From NCBI GenBank assembly GCA_019419865.1, contig JAHZIG010000001.1, positions 227,596-291,595 of the forward strand: a stretch of DNA of 64,000 nt. Reading direction: 5' to 3'. Shown here piece by piece: positions 8,816-15,532 of the stretch. Source of the stretch: Clostridiales bacterium (GTDB lineage: Bacteria; Bacillota; Clostridia; Monoglobales; Monoglobaceae). Position numbers and translations under genes: made by a program. Below the pieces are notes generated by a model. It was not told the origin of the DNA. It searched no databases and saw only the letters and a program-made list of their open reading frames with translations. Each line of letters starts with the position of its first letter. The first letter of the stretch is position 1.

Positions 8816-9289
8816 GAAAATACAAACGAATACGAGATAAAGCTCTCGGTCGGGCTGGACGGTAATCCCGACGCGGCGAAGATAAGAAAGGCTGTCTTCT
8901 GCGACGAGCAGGGTTTTAAAAACGAGTTCGACGAGATAGACAGGACCGCCTTCCATATCGTCTTATATAAAGACGGCGTCCCCGCGGCGACCGGCAGGCT
9001 GTTTTTAGAGACCGGAGACGAATACATAGGCTTGTTTGGCGGCGGGGCGCCCGTAGTTATGCGGCTCGGCAGGCTCGCGGTAACGAAGAGCTTCCGAGGC
9101 TCCGGGCTGGGCGCCGCCGCGGCGGTCGAGCTTGAGAGGATAGCCGCCGAAAAGGGAGCCGCGGGAGTCGTATTATCGGCTCAGACTCAGGCTATGGGCT
9201 TTTATAAAAAGCTCGGGTATATTCCGGTCGGCGGGGAATATTTGGAGGAATTCTGCCCGCATATAACTATGATAAAGGATTTGCAATAA
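8717..9289 (+). CDS. GNAT family N-acetyltransferase with a repeat-encoded N terminus
   Basis: Residues from about 37 on look like a GNAT acetyltransferase: EIKLSVGLDGNPDAAKIRK, VFCDEQGF, the acetyl-CoA loop region RLAVTKSFRGSGLGAAAAVE and the C-terminal GFYKKLGY block. The substrate is unknown. The first about 35 residues are encoded by the 12-bp tandem repeat and read as YLxx units with no place in the family. A TTG at 8801 inside GGAGG-rich sequence or the ATG at 8717 could be the start; neither has a well-placed ribosome binding site. The catalytic domain call is firm and the start is not. Confidence 0.8.
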   Translation: MNVYLVVYSEVYLVACLVAYLNVYLDTYLEVYIENTNEYEIKLSVGLDGNPDAAKIRKAVFCDEQGFKNEFDEIDRTAFHIVLYKDGVPAATGRLFLETGDEYIGLFGGGAPVVMRLGRLAVTKSFRGSGLGAAAAVELERIAAEKGAAGVVLSAQTQAMGFYKKLGYIPVGGEYLEEFCPHITMIKDLQ

Positions 9290-9427
9290 AGGATTCGGCG
9301 CGGCTTCGCTTTGGCGTCCGCTTTGGCGTCCGATTCGGCGCCTCTTTTTTACGGACGCAAAAGCCGCCGTCCGACGCGGTTTTTCGCCGGGGTCATTAAA
9401 TTTTTAACAAAAACGCCGCTTTAAAAA

Positions 9428-9456
9428 GTATATTTTTCACCATTATACAAATACTA
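9428..9456 (+). promoter_or_regulatory. Possible sigma-F/G promoter of spoVT
   Basis: GTATAT (9428-9433), a 16-base gap and AATACTA (9450-9456) resemble the forespore sigma-G pattern. spoVT is a forespore gene in Bacillus. The match is partial. Confidence 0.35.
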
Positions 9457-9554
9457 ATTGCAGTTAACATATTCTTGTTAAACTCTAAAAGGATCATAAT
9501 TTTAGTATTTAGTTAAACAGAAAAAATATCAAAGAAAAGAATGGAGAGAAATAT

Positions 9555-10100
9555 ATGAAAGCTACCGGAATAGTGAGAAGAATCGACGATCTGGGGCGTA
9601 TCGTAATCCCGAAAGAGATACGCCGCACTATGAGAATACACGAGGGCGACCCTCTGGAAATATATACCGAGCACGACGGCAGAGTTATTTTTAAGAAATA
9701 CTCGCCCATAGGCGAGCTCAGCGAATTCGCATGCCAATACGCGGACTCTCTGAGCAAGGCCACGGGGCTTACCGCCTGCATAACCGACAAGGACAACATA
9801 ATAGCCGTATCCTCGAACGAAAAACAAAAGCAGCGCGAGCTTAAGGAGAAGCCGATCTCCTCCTCTATAGAGAGGATCATGCAGAGCAAGGACGTATTCA
9901 CCTCGGAGGACGGCTCGCAGAGGATCAGCATAACCGGCGACAGCGAGGACTTCGAGGCCGGGGTCGTCGCTCCGATAATCTACGACGGAGACCCTATAGG
10001 CTCGGTAGTCTTCGTCAAGGACGAGTCGGGCGAGGTCACGACCGTAGAACAAAAGCTCGCCGAAACGGCGGCTTGCTTTTTGGGAAAGACGATGGAATAA
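9555..10100 (+). CDS. spoVT: Stage V sporulation protein T
   Basis: Forespore transcription regulator that tunes sigma-G genes. The AbrB-type DNA-binding domain occupies the N terminus (MKATGIVRRIDDLGRIVIPK, to about residue 50) and a GAF-like domain fills about 60-180. The length of 181 matches the family. The ribosome binding site GGAGAG precedes the ATG. It stands alone with its own terminator at 10135-10165. Together with spoIIR it marks the organism as a spore former. Confidence 0.94.
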   Translation: MKATGIVRRIDDLGRIVIPKEIRRTMRIHEGDPLEIYTEHDGRVIFKKYSPIGELSEFACQYADSLSKATGLTACITDKDNIIAVSSNEKQKQRELKEKPISSSIERIMQSKDVFTSEDGSQRISITGDSEDFEAGVVAPIIYDGDPIGSVVFVKDESGEVTTVEQKLAETAACFLGKTME

Positions 10101-10134
10101 CAAAAGCGCTTTTTTATTTATTATCCAACCGGCA

Positions 10135-10166
10135 GGGGCGGCTCCAAACGAGCTTCGCCCCTTTAA
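10135..10166 (+). terminator. Terminator after spoVT
   Basis: GGGGCGGCTC pairs with GAGCTTCGCCCC around a CAAAC loop, followed by TTTAATT. Confidence 0.65.
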
Positions 10167-10314
10167 TTATGCGCGGATATCGGCGCCGGTATTTTTAGGC
10201 GCCCGCTTTATAACGCGGCTTCGGCTTCCCTATCCCGCCGCAAAGGTTTTATCCTGAAACGGTCGGATATGCTTAAGCGCCCCGCTTATTCGCTCCAAAA
10301 ATCAAAAAAACCTA

Positions 10315-10343
10315 TTGCTATAACGCCAAATTTGTTCTATAAT
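10315..10343 (+). promoter_or_regulatory. rlmB promoter
   Basis: TTGCTA (10315-10320), a 17-base spacer and TATAAT (10338-10343), about 50 bases before the rlmB start. Confidence 0.6.
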
Positions 10344-10396
10344 ATTAAACATGCTATATAAAAACGTATAAACTATATAAGAAGGATAACTTAAAA

Positions 10397-11194
10397 ATGA
10401 GAAATAACAGGAAATACGGCGGCGCTCCAAAAAACGCGCCGCAAAGCGACGATAATATCTATGGGCGCAATCCCGTTCTCGAGGCGCTCGAATCGGGGCG
10501 ATCTATAGATAAGATATTTATTCAGGACGGGATAAACGCTCCCGTTATCGGCCGGATCCGAAACCTCGCAAAGAGCCGGGGCGTGACCTACAGCTTTACC
10601 GATAAGCGCAGGCTCGACCGCATGACCGGCGGGGAGAATCATCAGGGCGTCGTCGCGGTCGGCGCGGCTCACGCCTATTCCTCGGTCGAGGATATACTGG
10701 ATCGGGCTAAGGAAAACGGCGAGGAGCCTTTTATCGTGATATGCGAAGGACTTACCGACCCCCATAACCTGGGCGCGGTGATCAGGACCGCGGACGCGGC
10801 GGGCTGCCACGGCGTGATAATACCGAAGAACAGAAGCGTTCAGCTGAGTTCTACGGTCGCCAAGGTCGCGGCGGGGGCGATAGAGCATATCCCGGTCGCC
10901 AAGGTCGTAAATATAGCTCAAACAGTAGAAAAACTCAAAAAGGAAGGGCTGTGGATAGTCGGAACGGACCTGAGCGCGACCATGACGCACTACGAATGCG
11001 ATATGGCCGGAGCTATCGGCGTAGTGATAGGCTCCGAGGGCGAGGGGATAAGCCGGATCGTCCGGGAGAGCTGCGACTTTCTGGTCAAGATCCCGATCAA
11101 AGGCGGCGCGGAATCCCTCAACGCCTCGGTCGCCGCGGGAGTCGTTCTGTACGAGGCGCTCAGACAACGGAGCAACGTAGAGATTAGAGATTAG
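10397..11194 (+). CDS. rlmB: 23S rRNA 2'-O-methyltransferase RlmB (TrmH family)
   Basis: A SPOUT methyltransferase that modifies a guanosine ribose of 23S rRNA using S-adenosylmethionine. It has the N-terminal substrate-binding domain with YGRNPVLEAL (about 19-28) and ENHQGVVAV. The knotted catalytic core shows DPHNLGAVIRTADA, VIGSEGEGIS and SLNASVAAGV. The natural C terminus would end near EALRQRS. The last residues NVEIRD and the TAG stop come from a GATTAG-heptad repeat (copy B). Confidence 0.92.
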   Translation: MRNNRKYGGAPKNAPQSDDNIYGRNPVLEALESGRSIDKIFIQDGINAPVIGRIRNLAKSRGVTYSFTDKRRLDRMTGGENHQGVVAVGAAHAYSSVEDILDRAKENGEEPFIVICEGLTDPHNLGAVIRTADAAGCHGVIIPKNRSVQLSSTVAKVAAGAIEHIPVAKVVNIAQTVEKLKKEGLWIVGTDLSATMTHYECDMAGAIGVVIGSEGEGISRIVRESCDFLVKIPIKGGAESLNASVAAGVVLYEALRQRSNVEIRD

Positions 11195-11262
11195 CGAATA
11201 GAGAATAAGGGGCGAAACGGGCGGCTTTAACGCCGAACGGCTTTGTTTGCGGAAATGGAATA
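11173..11262 (+). repeat. GATTAG-heptad repeat, copy B (left half only)
   Basis: Starts with CAACGTAGAGATTAG inside the 3' end of rlmB, supplies its stop codon, then runs through the GGCTTTAACGCCGAACGG arm. It is cut off where copy C begins with the same CAACGTAG. Confidence 0.85.
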
Positions 11263-11470
11263 CAACGTAGAGATTAGGGATTAGGGATTAGAGATTAGCG
11301 AATAGGGGGCAAAATTCGCCGCTTTAACGCCGAACGCAAACGCCTGCGGAAATGAAATACTTTGTTTTCCTATCGCGTAACAGTCGCCGTTTAAACGTTA
11401 CAGAAACGTTTTTACTTCCTAATCGCTATTCGCTAATCTCTAATCGCTACGTTCGCTAATCTCTATGTTG
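11263..11470 (+). repeat. GATTAG-heptad repeat, copy C (complete)
   Basis: Full element of about 208 bp: left array CAACGTAGAGATTAGGGATT onward, GCCGCTTTAACGCCGAACG arm, core TACTTTGTTTTCCTATCGCG, and a right array of CTAATC heptads closing with CTATGTTG. It abuts the toxin-promoter end of TA cassette 2a. Confidence 0.9.
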
Positions 11471-11485
11471 TAAAAGAATTGTAAA

Positions 11486-11514
11486 TTGACATGATTTGTC
11501 ATATGATGTATAAT
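11486..11514 (+). promoter_or_regulatory. Consensus sigma-A promoter, toxin mRNA of TA cassette 2a
   Basis: TTGACA (11486-11491), 17 bases, TATAAT (11509-11514). The mRNA has a leader of about 100 bases in which CACCCCATTTT can pair with AAAGGGGGTG. Confidence 0.85.
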
Positions 11515-11617
11515 TACCTTTAGCAGATTAGAGGTAATTGAAGAGCGGTTAGCCACCCCATTTTATAATGAAAGGGGGTGTTCATCTCCATTATGTTACA
11601 TAAGGAGGTGATTGCTG

Positions 11618-11689
11618 ATGAAATTATTCTTTCGAGTATTGTTACTCGTTATAATATTTCTTATGGTTTTCACCATTAAAGCAGTATAA
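11618..11689 (+). CDS. Type I toxin-like hydrophobic peptide, 23 residues (cassette 2a)
   Basis: The peptide reads MKLFFRVLLLVIIFLMVFT followed by IKAV: a basic head and one membrane helix. AAGGAGGTG sits nine bases upstream of the ATG. The stop lies in a hairpin (11684-11718) on which an antisense RNA converges from a perfect promoter on the other strand. These are the marks of a type I toxin-antitoxin module. An almost identical inverted copy lies at 13850-13921. An overlapping frame starting at the ATG at 11593 also has the ribosome binding site GAAAGGGGG further upstream and could be a translational coupler. The toxin role is inferred. Confidence 0.65.
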   Translation: MKLFFRVLLLVIIFLMVFTIKAV

Positions 11690-11718
11690 CCGCCCCATCG
11701 CTAAATAGGCGGTTATAC
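11684..11718. terminator. Shared hairpin of TA cassette 2a
   Basis: GTATAACCGCC and GGCGGTTATAC form a perfect 11-bp stem. It contains the toxin stop codon and is the end point of the convergent antitoxin RNA. No strong U-run follows on either side, so it may act as an RNA stabiliser as well. Confidence 0.6.
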
Positions 11719-11764
11719 TAAACCCATTATTTGGCTGACCGAGTATTCGGTTTACCTCTTTTCT
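11684..11764 (-). ncRNA. Predicted antisense antitoxin RNA, cassette 2a
   Basis: Starts about seven bases after the perfect promoter at 11771-11799 and runs to the shared hairpin, about 80 nucleotides. Its 5' end AGCAGAAAAGAGGTAA and then CGGTCAGCCA closely resemble the 5' end of the toxin mRNA (AGCAGATTAGAGGTAA, CGGTTAGCCA). The same mirrored design is seen at locus 1. Confidence 0.6.
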
Positions 11765-11770
11765 GCTTTT

Positions 11771-11799
11771 ATTATACACTAATTATTCCGCGTTGTCAA
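11771..11799 (-). promoter_or_regulatory. Consensus sigma-A promoter, antitoxin RNA of cassette 2a
   Basis: On the minus strand TTGACA (11799-11794), 17 bases, TATAAT (11776-11771). Its -35 box overlaps the CAACGTAG terminus of repeat copy D. Confidence 0.85.
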
Positions 11800-11955
11800 C
11801 GTAGAGATTAGGGATTAGTAATTAGGGATTAGGAGGTAAAATTCGCCGCTTTAACGCCGAACGGATTTGTTTGCGGAAATGGATACTTTGTTTTCCTATC
11901 GCGCCGCAGAAGCCGCATAGACGATTACAACAGCGTTTTACGCTCCTGATACCTA
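11797..11955 (+). repeat. GATTAG-heptad repeat, copy D
   Basis: Starts CAACGTAGAGATTAGGGATT, has the GCCGCTTTAACGCCGAACGG arm and the TACTTTGTTTTCC core. The right array is decayed to GCTCCTGATACCTA. It separates cassette 2a from ymdB. Confidence 0.85.
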
Positions 11956-11984
11956 TTTATATTATTTAGAAAAAAGGTGAATAC

Positions 11985-12776
11985 ATGAAAATTTTAGCAG
12001 TAGGCGATATCGTCGGCGAGGCCGGCAGAGAATTTATTTACAACAATCTTTTTAAGATACGCAAAAAATACGATATCGACTTCGTAATAGCCAACGGCGA
12101 GAACGCCGCGAACACTAACGGGATAACTCACGACATAGCCAATATGCTGGTAGATCGGGGCGTGGACGTTATCACTATGGGCAATCACACCTTCTCTAAC
12201 CGCGAGTGTCCGGCGGTTCTGGAGTCGAATCCGTATATAATAAGGCCGCTCAATCTCGCCGGAGATATCGAGGGCGTCGGCTCGATCGTCTCGGACACGC
12301 CGTTCGGCAAGGTGGGCGTTATAAATCTGCTCGGCAGGGTCGGCATGAGCCCCGCGGACTGCCCGTTCAGAGCCGTCGAAAAGGCGATCGGGGAGATGGA
12401 CGCCGACATAATAGCGGTGGATATGCACGCCGAGGCGACCAGCGAAAAGCTCGCCATGGGTAATTTTATCGACAGTATGCAAGACGACCCGCGGCCTAAG
12501 ATCGTATTCGGCACGCACACCCACGTTCAGACCGCCGACGAGCATATCATGCCCTACGGCGTCGGCTATATCTCCGACCTCGGAATGACCGGAGTCATGG
12601 ACTCGGTGCTCGGCGTTAAGAAGGAGATCATCATCCAGTTCTACTACAACATGGGCAAACGCTATAAGTTCGAGAAAGCGGACGGCGTAGCGTGGTTCAA
12701 CGGCTGCGTCTTCGATATCGACGTAAGCGCCAAAAAGGTCGTCGGACTTAAGCGTTTAAGATTCAATAAGATTTAG
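11985..12776 (+). CDS. ymdB: YmdB family metallophosphoesterase
   Basis: A TIGR00282-type phosphodiesterase. In Bacillus, YmdB hydrolyses 2',3'-cyclic nucleotides and affects the switch between motility and biofilm. Metal ligands of the calcineurin-like fold are visible: GDIVG with Asp8, NGEN with Glu39 and Asn40, GNHTF with Asn67 and His68, VDMHAEAT and GTHTHVQTAD. The 263-residue length is typical. AAAGGTG precedes the ATG. pgeF follows after 14 bases, so both are likely co-transcribed, and the pair is enclosed by inverted TA cassettes. Confidence 0.9.
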   Translation: MKILAVGDIVGEAGREFIYNNLFKIRKKYDIDFVIANGENAANTNGITHDIANMLVDRGVDVITMGNHTFSNRECPAVLESNPYIIRPLNLAGDIEGVGSIVSDTPFGKVGVINLLGRVGMSPADCPFRAVEKAIGEMDADIIAVDMHAEATSEKLAMGNFIDSMQDDPRPKIVFGTHTHVQTADEHIMPYGVGYISDLGMTGVMDSVLGVKKEIIIQFYYNMGKRYKFEKADGVAWFNGCVFDIDVSAKKVVGLKRLRFNKI

Positions 12777-12790
12777 CGGGGCGATAGAAT

Positions 12791-13591
12791 ATGAACTTTG
12801 AATTTATCGAAAAAAAGACGGACGGGCGCGAATACCTCCTCCCCTCTCCTCTTAATACCGACTTCTCCTTCGCCGCGTTCACAAGCAAAGTCGGCGGCTT
12901 CAGCCATGGCAAGATCGAGGGGCTGAACCTCGGCTTCAGGGTCGGCGACGAAAAAGAAAACGTATACAAAAACTACCGCGCGGTCGCCTCCGACCTCGGC
13001 TTCGACCTCGACAAGGCCGTCCTCGCAAGGCAGACCCACACCGATAATATAAGGATCGTTACCGAAGACGACCTCGGCAAGGGGATAACCAAAGAGAGCG
13101 ATATAACCGATACCGACGGGCTTATAACCGATATAAAGGGCGCGACGCTGATCATATTCGCCGCGGACTGTATGCCGGTATTATTCTTAGATCCCAAAAA
13201 GAAAGTAGTCGCGGCGGCGCATTCGGGCTGGCGGGGAACGGTCAAAGAGATCGCCGCCAAGACCGTGCGGCTGATGAAGTCGGAGTTTGGGAGCGAGCCT
13301 GAGGACATTCTGGCCGCGGTAGGACCGAGCATCGGAAAATGCTGTTTCGAGGTAGACGAGGACGCGGCGTTTTGCTTCGATAAGCGCTACAGAATACCCA
13401 AATCGGGCGGCAAATATCACGTGGATCTGTGGAGCGCCGTTAGGGATATGCTCGAACGCGAGGGCGTTCCGCCGCAAAACATAGGCGTGAGCGGCGTTTG
13501 CACGATATGCCATAGCGATAAATATTATTCCTACCGCGCGCATAAAGACCGCGCCGGAAGATGCGCGGGAACGATAGGAATCAGACGTTAG
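12791..13591 (+). CDS. pgeF: PgeF/YfiH family peptidoglycan-editing (multicopper oxidase-like) protein
   Basis: A LACC1/YfiH fold protein. Members remove wrongly incorporated serine from peptidoglycan precursors or act on purine nucleosides. The conserved zinc or copper-binding set is present: QTHTDNI, AADCMPVL, HSGWRGT near residue 143, GPSIGKCCFEV and the C-terminal CTICHSDKYYSYR. The 266 residues match the family. The stop codon (TAG at 13589-13591) lies in the first ACGTTAG heptad of repeat copy E. Confidence 0.9.
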   Translation: MNFEFIEKKTDGREYLLPSPLNTDFSFAAFTSKVGGFSHGKIEGLNLGFRVGDEKENVYKNYRAVASDLGFDLDKAVLARQTHTDNIRIVTEDDLGKGITKESDITDTDGLITDIKGATLIIFAADCMPVLFLDPKKKVVAAAHSGWRGTVKEIAAKTVRLMKSEFGSEPEDILAAVGPSIGKCCFEVDEDAAFCFDKRYRIPKSGGKYHVDLWSAVRDMLEREGVPPQNIGVSGVCTICHSDKYYSYRAHKDRAGRCAGTIGIRR

Positions 13592-13731
13592 ACGTTAGAG
13601 ATTAGGCGCCCAACGCGCTGTCGTAGCGTTAAAAACGGCTTCGGTAACCGTTTAGGAAAACAAAGTATTCTATCGCGAACAAAGCCGTCATGCGTTACAA
13701 CGGCGAATTTCACCCACTAATCTCTACGTTG
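13585..13731 (-). repeat. GATTAG-heptad repeat, copy E (reverse orientation)
   Basis: Runs from ACGTTAGACGTTAGAGATTA through AGGAAAACAAAGTATTC to CTAATCTCTACGTTG. It overlaps the pgeF stop codon and abuts the antitoxin end of cassette 2b. Confidence 0.85.
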
Positions 13732-13739
13732 CTCAGTTG

Positions 13740-13768
13740 TTGACAACGCGGAATAATTAGTGTATAAT
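13740..13768 (+). promoter_or_regulatory. Consensus sigma-A promoter, antitoxin RNA of cassette 2b
   Basis: TTGACA (13740-13745), 17 bases, TATAAT (13763-13768). Mirror copy of the promoter at 11771-11799. Confidence 0.85.
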
Positions 13769-13774
13769 AAAAGC

Positions 13775-13855
13775 AGAAAAGAGGTAAACCGAATACTCGG
13801 TCAGCCAAATAATGGGTTTAGTATAACCGCCTATTTAGCGATGGGGCGGTTATAC
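13775..13855 (+). ncRNA. Predicted antisense antitoxin RNA, cassette 2b
   Basis: Same sequence as the 2a antitoxin on the opposite strand, from the perfect promoter to the hairpin at 13821-13855. It is antisense to the 3' end of the toxin mRNA reading leftward. Confidence 0.6.
13821..13855. terminator. Shared hairpin of TA cassette 2b
   Basis: Perfect stem GTATAACCGCC/GGCGGTTATAC, inverted copy of 11684-11718. It includes the toxin stop codon at 13850-13852. Confidence 0.6.
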
Positions 13856-13921
13856 TGCTTTAATGGTGAAAACCATAAGAAATATTATAACGAGTAACAA
13901 TACTCGAAAGAATAATTTCAT
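13850..13921 (-). CDS. Type I toxin-like hydrophobic peptide, 23 residues (cassette 2b)
   Basis: Identical peptide to that at 11618-11689, read on the minus strand with the same AAGGAGGTG ribosome binding site. Over about 330 bases the two cassettes differ, as far as I can see by eye, by one substitution in the leader (ATAATG against ATAACG). This points to a recent duplication or to gene conversion between the inverted copies. Confidence 0.65.
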   Translation of the reverse strand: MKLFFRVLLLVIIFLMVFTIKAV

Positions 13922-14024
13922 CAGCAATCACCTCCTTATGTAACATAATGGAGATGAACACCCCCTTTCGTTATAAAATGGGGTGGCTAACCGCTCTTCA
14001 ATTACCTCTAATCTGCTAAAGGTA

Positions 14025-14053
14025 ATTATACATCATATGACAAATCATGTCAA
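14025..14053 (-). promoter_or_regulatory. Consensus sigma-A promoter, toxin mRNA of cassette 2b
   Basis: On the minus strand TTGACA (14053-14048), 17 bases, TATAAT (14030-14025). Confidence 0.85.
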
Positions 14054-14068
14054 TTTACAATTCTTTTA

Positions 14069-14290
14069 CAACATAGAGATTAGAGATTAGGGATTAGGGA
14101 TTAGAGATTAGCGAATAGGGGGCAAAATTCGCCGCTTTAACGCCGAACGCAAACGCCTGCGGAAATGAAATACTTTGTTTTCCTATCGCGTAACAGTCGC
14201 CGTTTAAACGTTACAGAAACGTTTTTACTTCCTAATCGCTATTCGCTAATCTCTAATCTCTACGTTCGCTAATCCCTAATCTCTACGTTG
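14069..14290 (+). repeat. GATTAG-heptad repeat, copy F (complete)
   Basis: About 222 bp. The interior is essentially identical to copy C and in the same orientation, although the adjoining TA cassette is inverted relative to that next to C. The arrays differ in heptad number (five GATTAGN-type units at the left). Confidence 0.9.
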
Positions 14291-14395
14291 TATTCCATTT
14301 CCGCAAACAAATCCGTCGGGCGTTAAAGCCGCCCCTTTTACCCCCTATTCGCTATTCTCTAATCGCTAATCTCTACGTTGCTAATCGCTACGTTG
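14291..14395 (-). repeat. GATTAG-heptad repeat, copy G (half, reverse orientation)
   Basis: Begins at the core edge TATTCCATTTCCGCAAAC, continues through GGCGTTAAAGCCGCC and ends with two TACGTTG termini in a row. The last 37 bases are inside the reading frame of ireB. Confidence 0.85.
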
Positions 14396-14673
14396 TTTTC
14401 GTCCAAACTCGCATGGGTCACGTAAAACGCTACCAGTTCTTCGAGGATCTCGTCTCTCTCTACCTTTCTGATAAGGCTTCTGGCATTGTTATAGGACGTG
14501 ATATAGGACGGATCGCCCGATAAAATATAGCCCACAAGCTGATTTATCGGATTATAGCCTTTCTCCGTCAGCGCTTCATGAACCTTGAGTATGATCTCTT
14601 TCGGAGCCGGACGCTCGATAGGAAGTTCAAACTTCATTGTGTTTGAAATATTCTGGGAATTATCATTATTCAC
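14359..14673 (-). CDS. ireB: IreB family regulatory phosphoprotein (UPF0297)
   Basis: IreB is a small substrate of the PASTA kinase IreK in Enterococcus, where it limits cephalosporin resistance. The match is clear: [58 protein letters not shown]. The family normally ends soon after a position equal to VTHAS (about residue 92). Here the last dozen residues ([13 protein letters not shown]) are encoded by two termini of repeat copy G, which also gives the stop. The start is a GTG with GGCGGGTG upstream. A perfect promoter lies at 14808-14836. Confidence 0.9.
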   Translation of the reverse strand: MNNDNSQNISNTMKFELPIERPAPKEIILKVHEALTEKGYNPINQLVGYILSGDPSYITSYNNARSLIRKVERDEILEELVAFYVTHASLDENNVAISNVEISD

Positions 14674-14807
14674 TTACAACACCCGCCTTTTCTTAATAGT
14701 TTTATCAAATAAGCTTCGCTTTGAGTATTCAGCTATCCATAAATAATATGCAAAAGCGCCCCGGAGCTATCCCGGACGGACATATTAATATTGATAAACT
14801 ATTGACA

Positions 14808-14836
14808 ATTATATATCAAAGCCGCCGCAATGTCAA
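14808..14836 (-). promoter_or_regulatory. ireB promoter
   Basis: On the minus strand TTGACA (14836-14831), 17 bases, TATAAT (14813-14808): perfect sigma-A match about 135 bases before the GTG of ireB. Confidence 0.8.
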
Positions 14837-14924
14837 GTAAACCGCGGGGTTTTAAATGTAAACTTATTATAAACAAAAAGTGACGAGAAAATTATGATTC
14901 AAAAAGATCTTGGTATATTTTAAT

Positions 14925-15191
14925 TTATACATTGTCTATGTCTATCCCCATATCTTGAAACATTTCTTCAACGCTTTCAAAAGCCCTCTGGTTATCGGCG
15001 TCCGCGCTTGATTCCTTAACGAATTTCGCCAGCTTTTCTATTTTATCCTTCGGATATACGACGACCGGACACAGAAATATCCCGCCGTCTCTTTCCATCA
15101 CTTCAAACTTATCGCCCTCGGAAATACCGAGCTTTTTTATTATGTCCGCCGGGATCGTGATCTGCGAACGTCCTCTGATCTCCGCCAACAT
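14925..15191 (-). CDS. AbrB/SpoVT-type DNA-binding protein
   Basis: 88 residues. The N-terminal swapped-hairpin AbrB domain reads RGRSQITIPADIIKKLGISE, then GDKFEVMERDGGIFLCPV. The tail is acidic (ESVEEMFQDMGIDIDNV). This layout is common among antitoxins of VapB/MazE type and among small transition-state regulators. No toxin gene lies next to it; the nearest downstream gene is ireB, 250 bases away behind its own promoter. Target unknown. Promoter at 15235-15263. Confidence 0.8.
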   Translation of the reverse strand: MLAEIRGRSQITIPADIIKKLGISEGDKFEVMERDGGIFLCPVVVYPKDKIEKLAKFVKESSADADNQRAFESVEEMFQDMGIDIDNV

Positions 15192-15234
15192 ACGATCGCC
15201 TCCGTTTCTGAATTTCTGAATTTCTCACATTTAT

Positions 15235-15263
15235 ATTATACGCTCTTTTCATAAAAAAATCAA
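15235..15263 (-). promoter_or_regulatory. Promoter of the AbrB-type gene
   Basis: On the minus strand TTGATT (15263-15258), 17 bases, TATAAT (15240-15235). Confidence 0.65.
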
Positions 15264-15326
15264 GTCGTTTTGAAATAAAAAACGGCGCGCCATAAAAGCA
15301 ATATAGCCGTCTTTGGTCAAAAGGGC

Positions 15327-15532
15327 GACATAGCGATTAGGGATTAGCGAATAGCGAATAGGAGTAAAACGGGCGGCTTTAACGCCTGACGGTTTTGCCT
15401 GCGGAAATGGAATACTTTGTTTTCCAATCGAGCTTAAAAATCCGTATAAAAACAATTGTAACAGCGTTTTACGTTCCTAATCTCTAACGACTAATCCCTA
15501 ATCCCTAATCTCTAATCTCTAATCCCTACGTT
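15327..15532 (+). repeat. GATTAG-heptad repeat, copy H (complete)
   Basis: Left array GACATAGCGATTAGGGATTA, arm GGCGGCTTTAACGCCTGACGG, core TACTTTGTTTTCC, and a right array of at least five CTAATC heptads ending CCTACGTTA. The right end is within the pheT frame and supplies its stop. Confidence 0.85.

Noticed and set aside
8461..9027. Minus-strand frame with KYxT/KYxS repeats opposite the GNAT gene
   Set aside because: The pattern is the antisense translation of the 12-bp repeat; the rest opposes conserved GNAT motifs.
14925..15191. AbrB-type gene as antitoxin of a type II module with ireB
   Set aside because: ireB is a known non-toxin family with its own perfect promoter; no toxin gene is adjacent.
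11173..15532. CRISPR-like reading of the GATTAG repeats
   Set aside because: Units are 7 bp, contiguous and degenerate, without spacers of constant length, and no cas gene is near.
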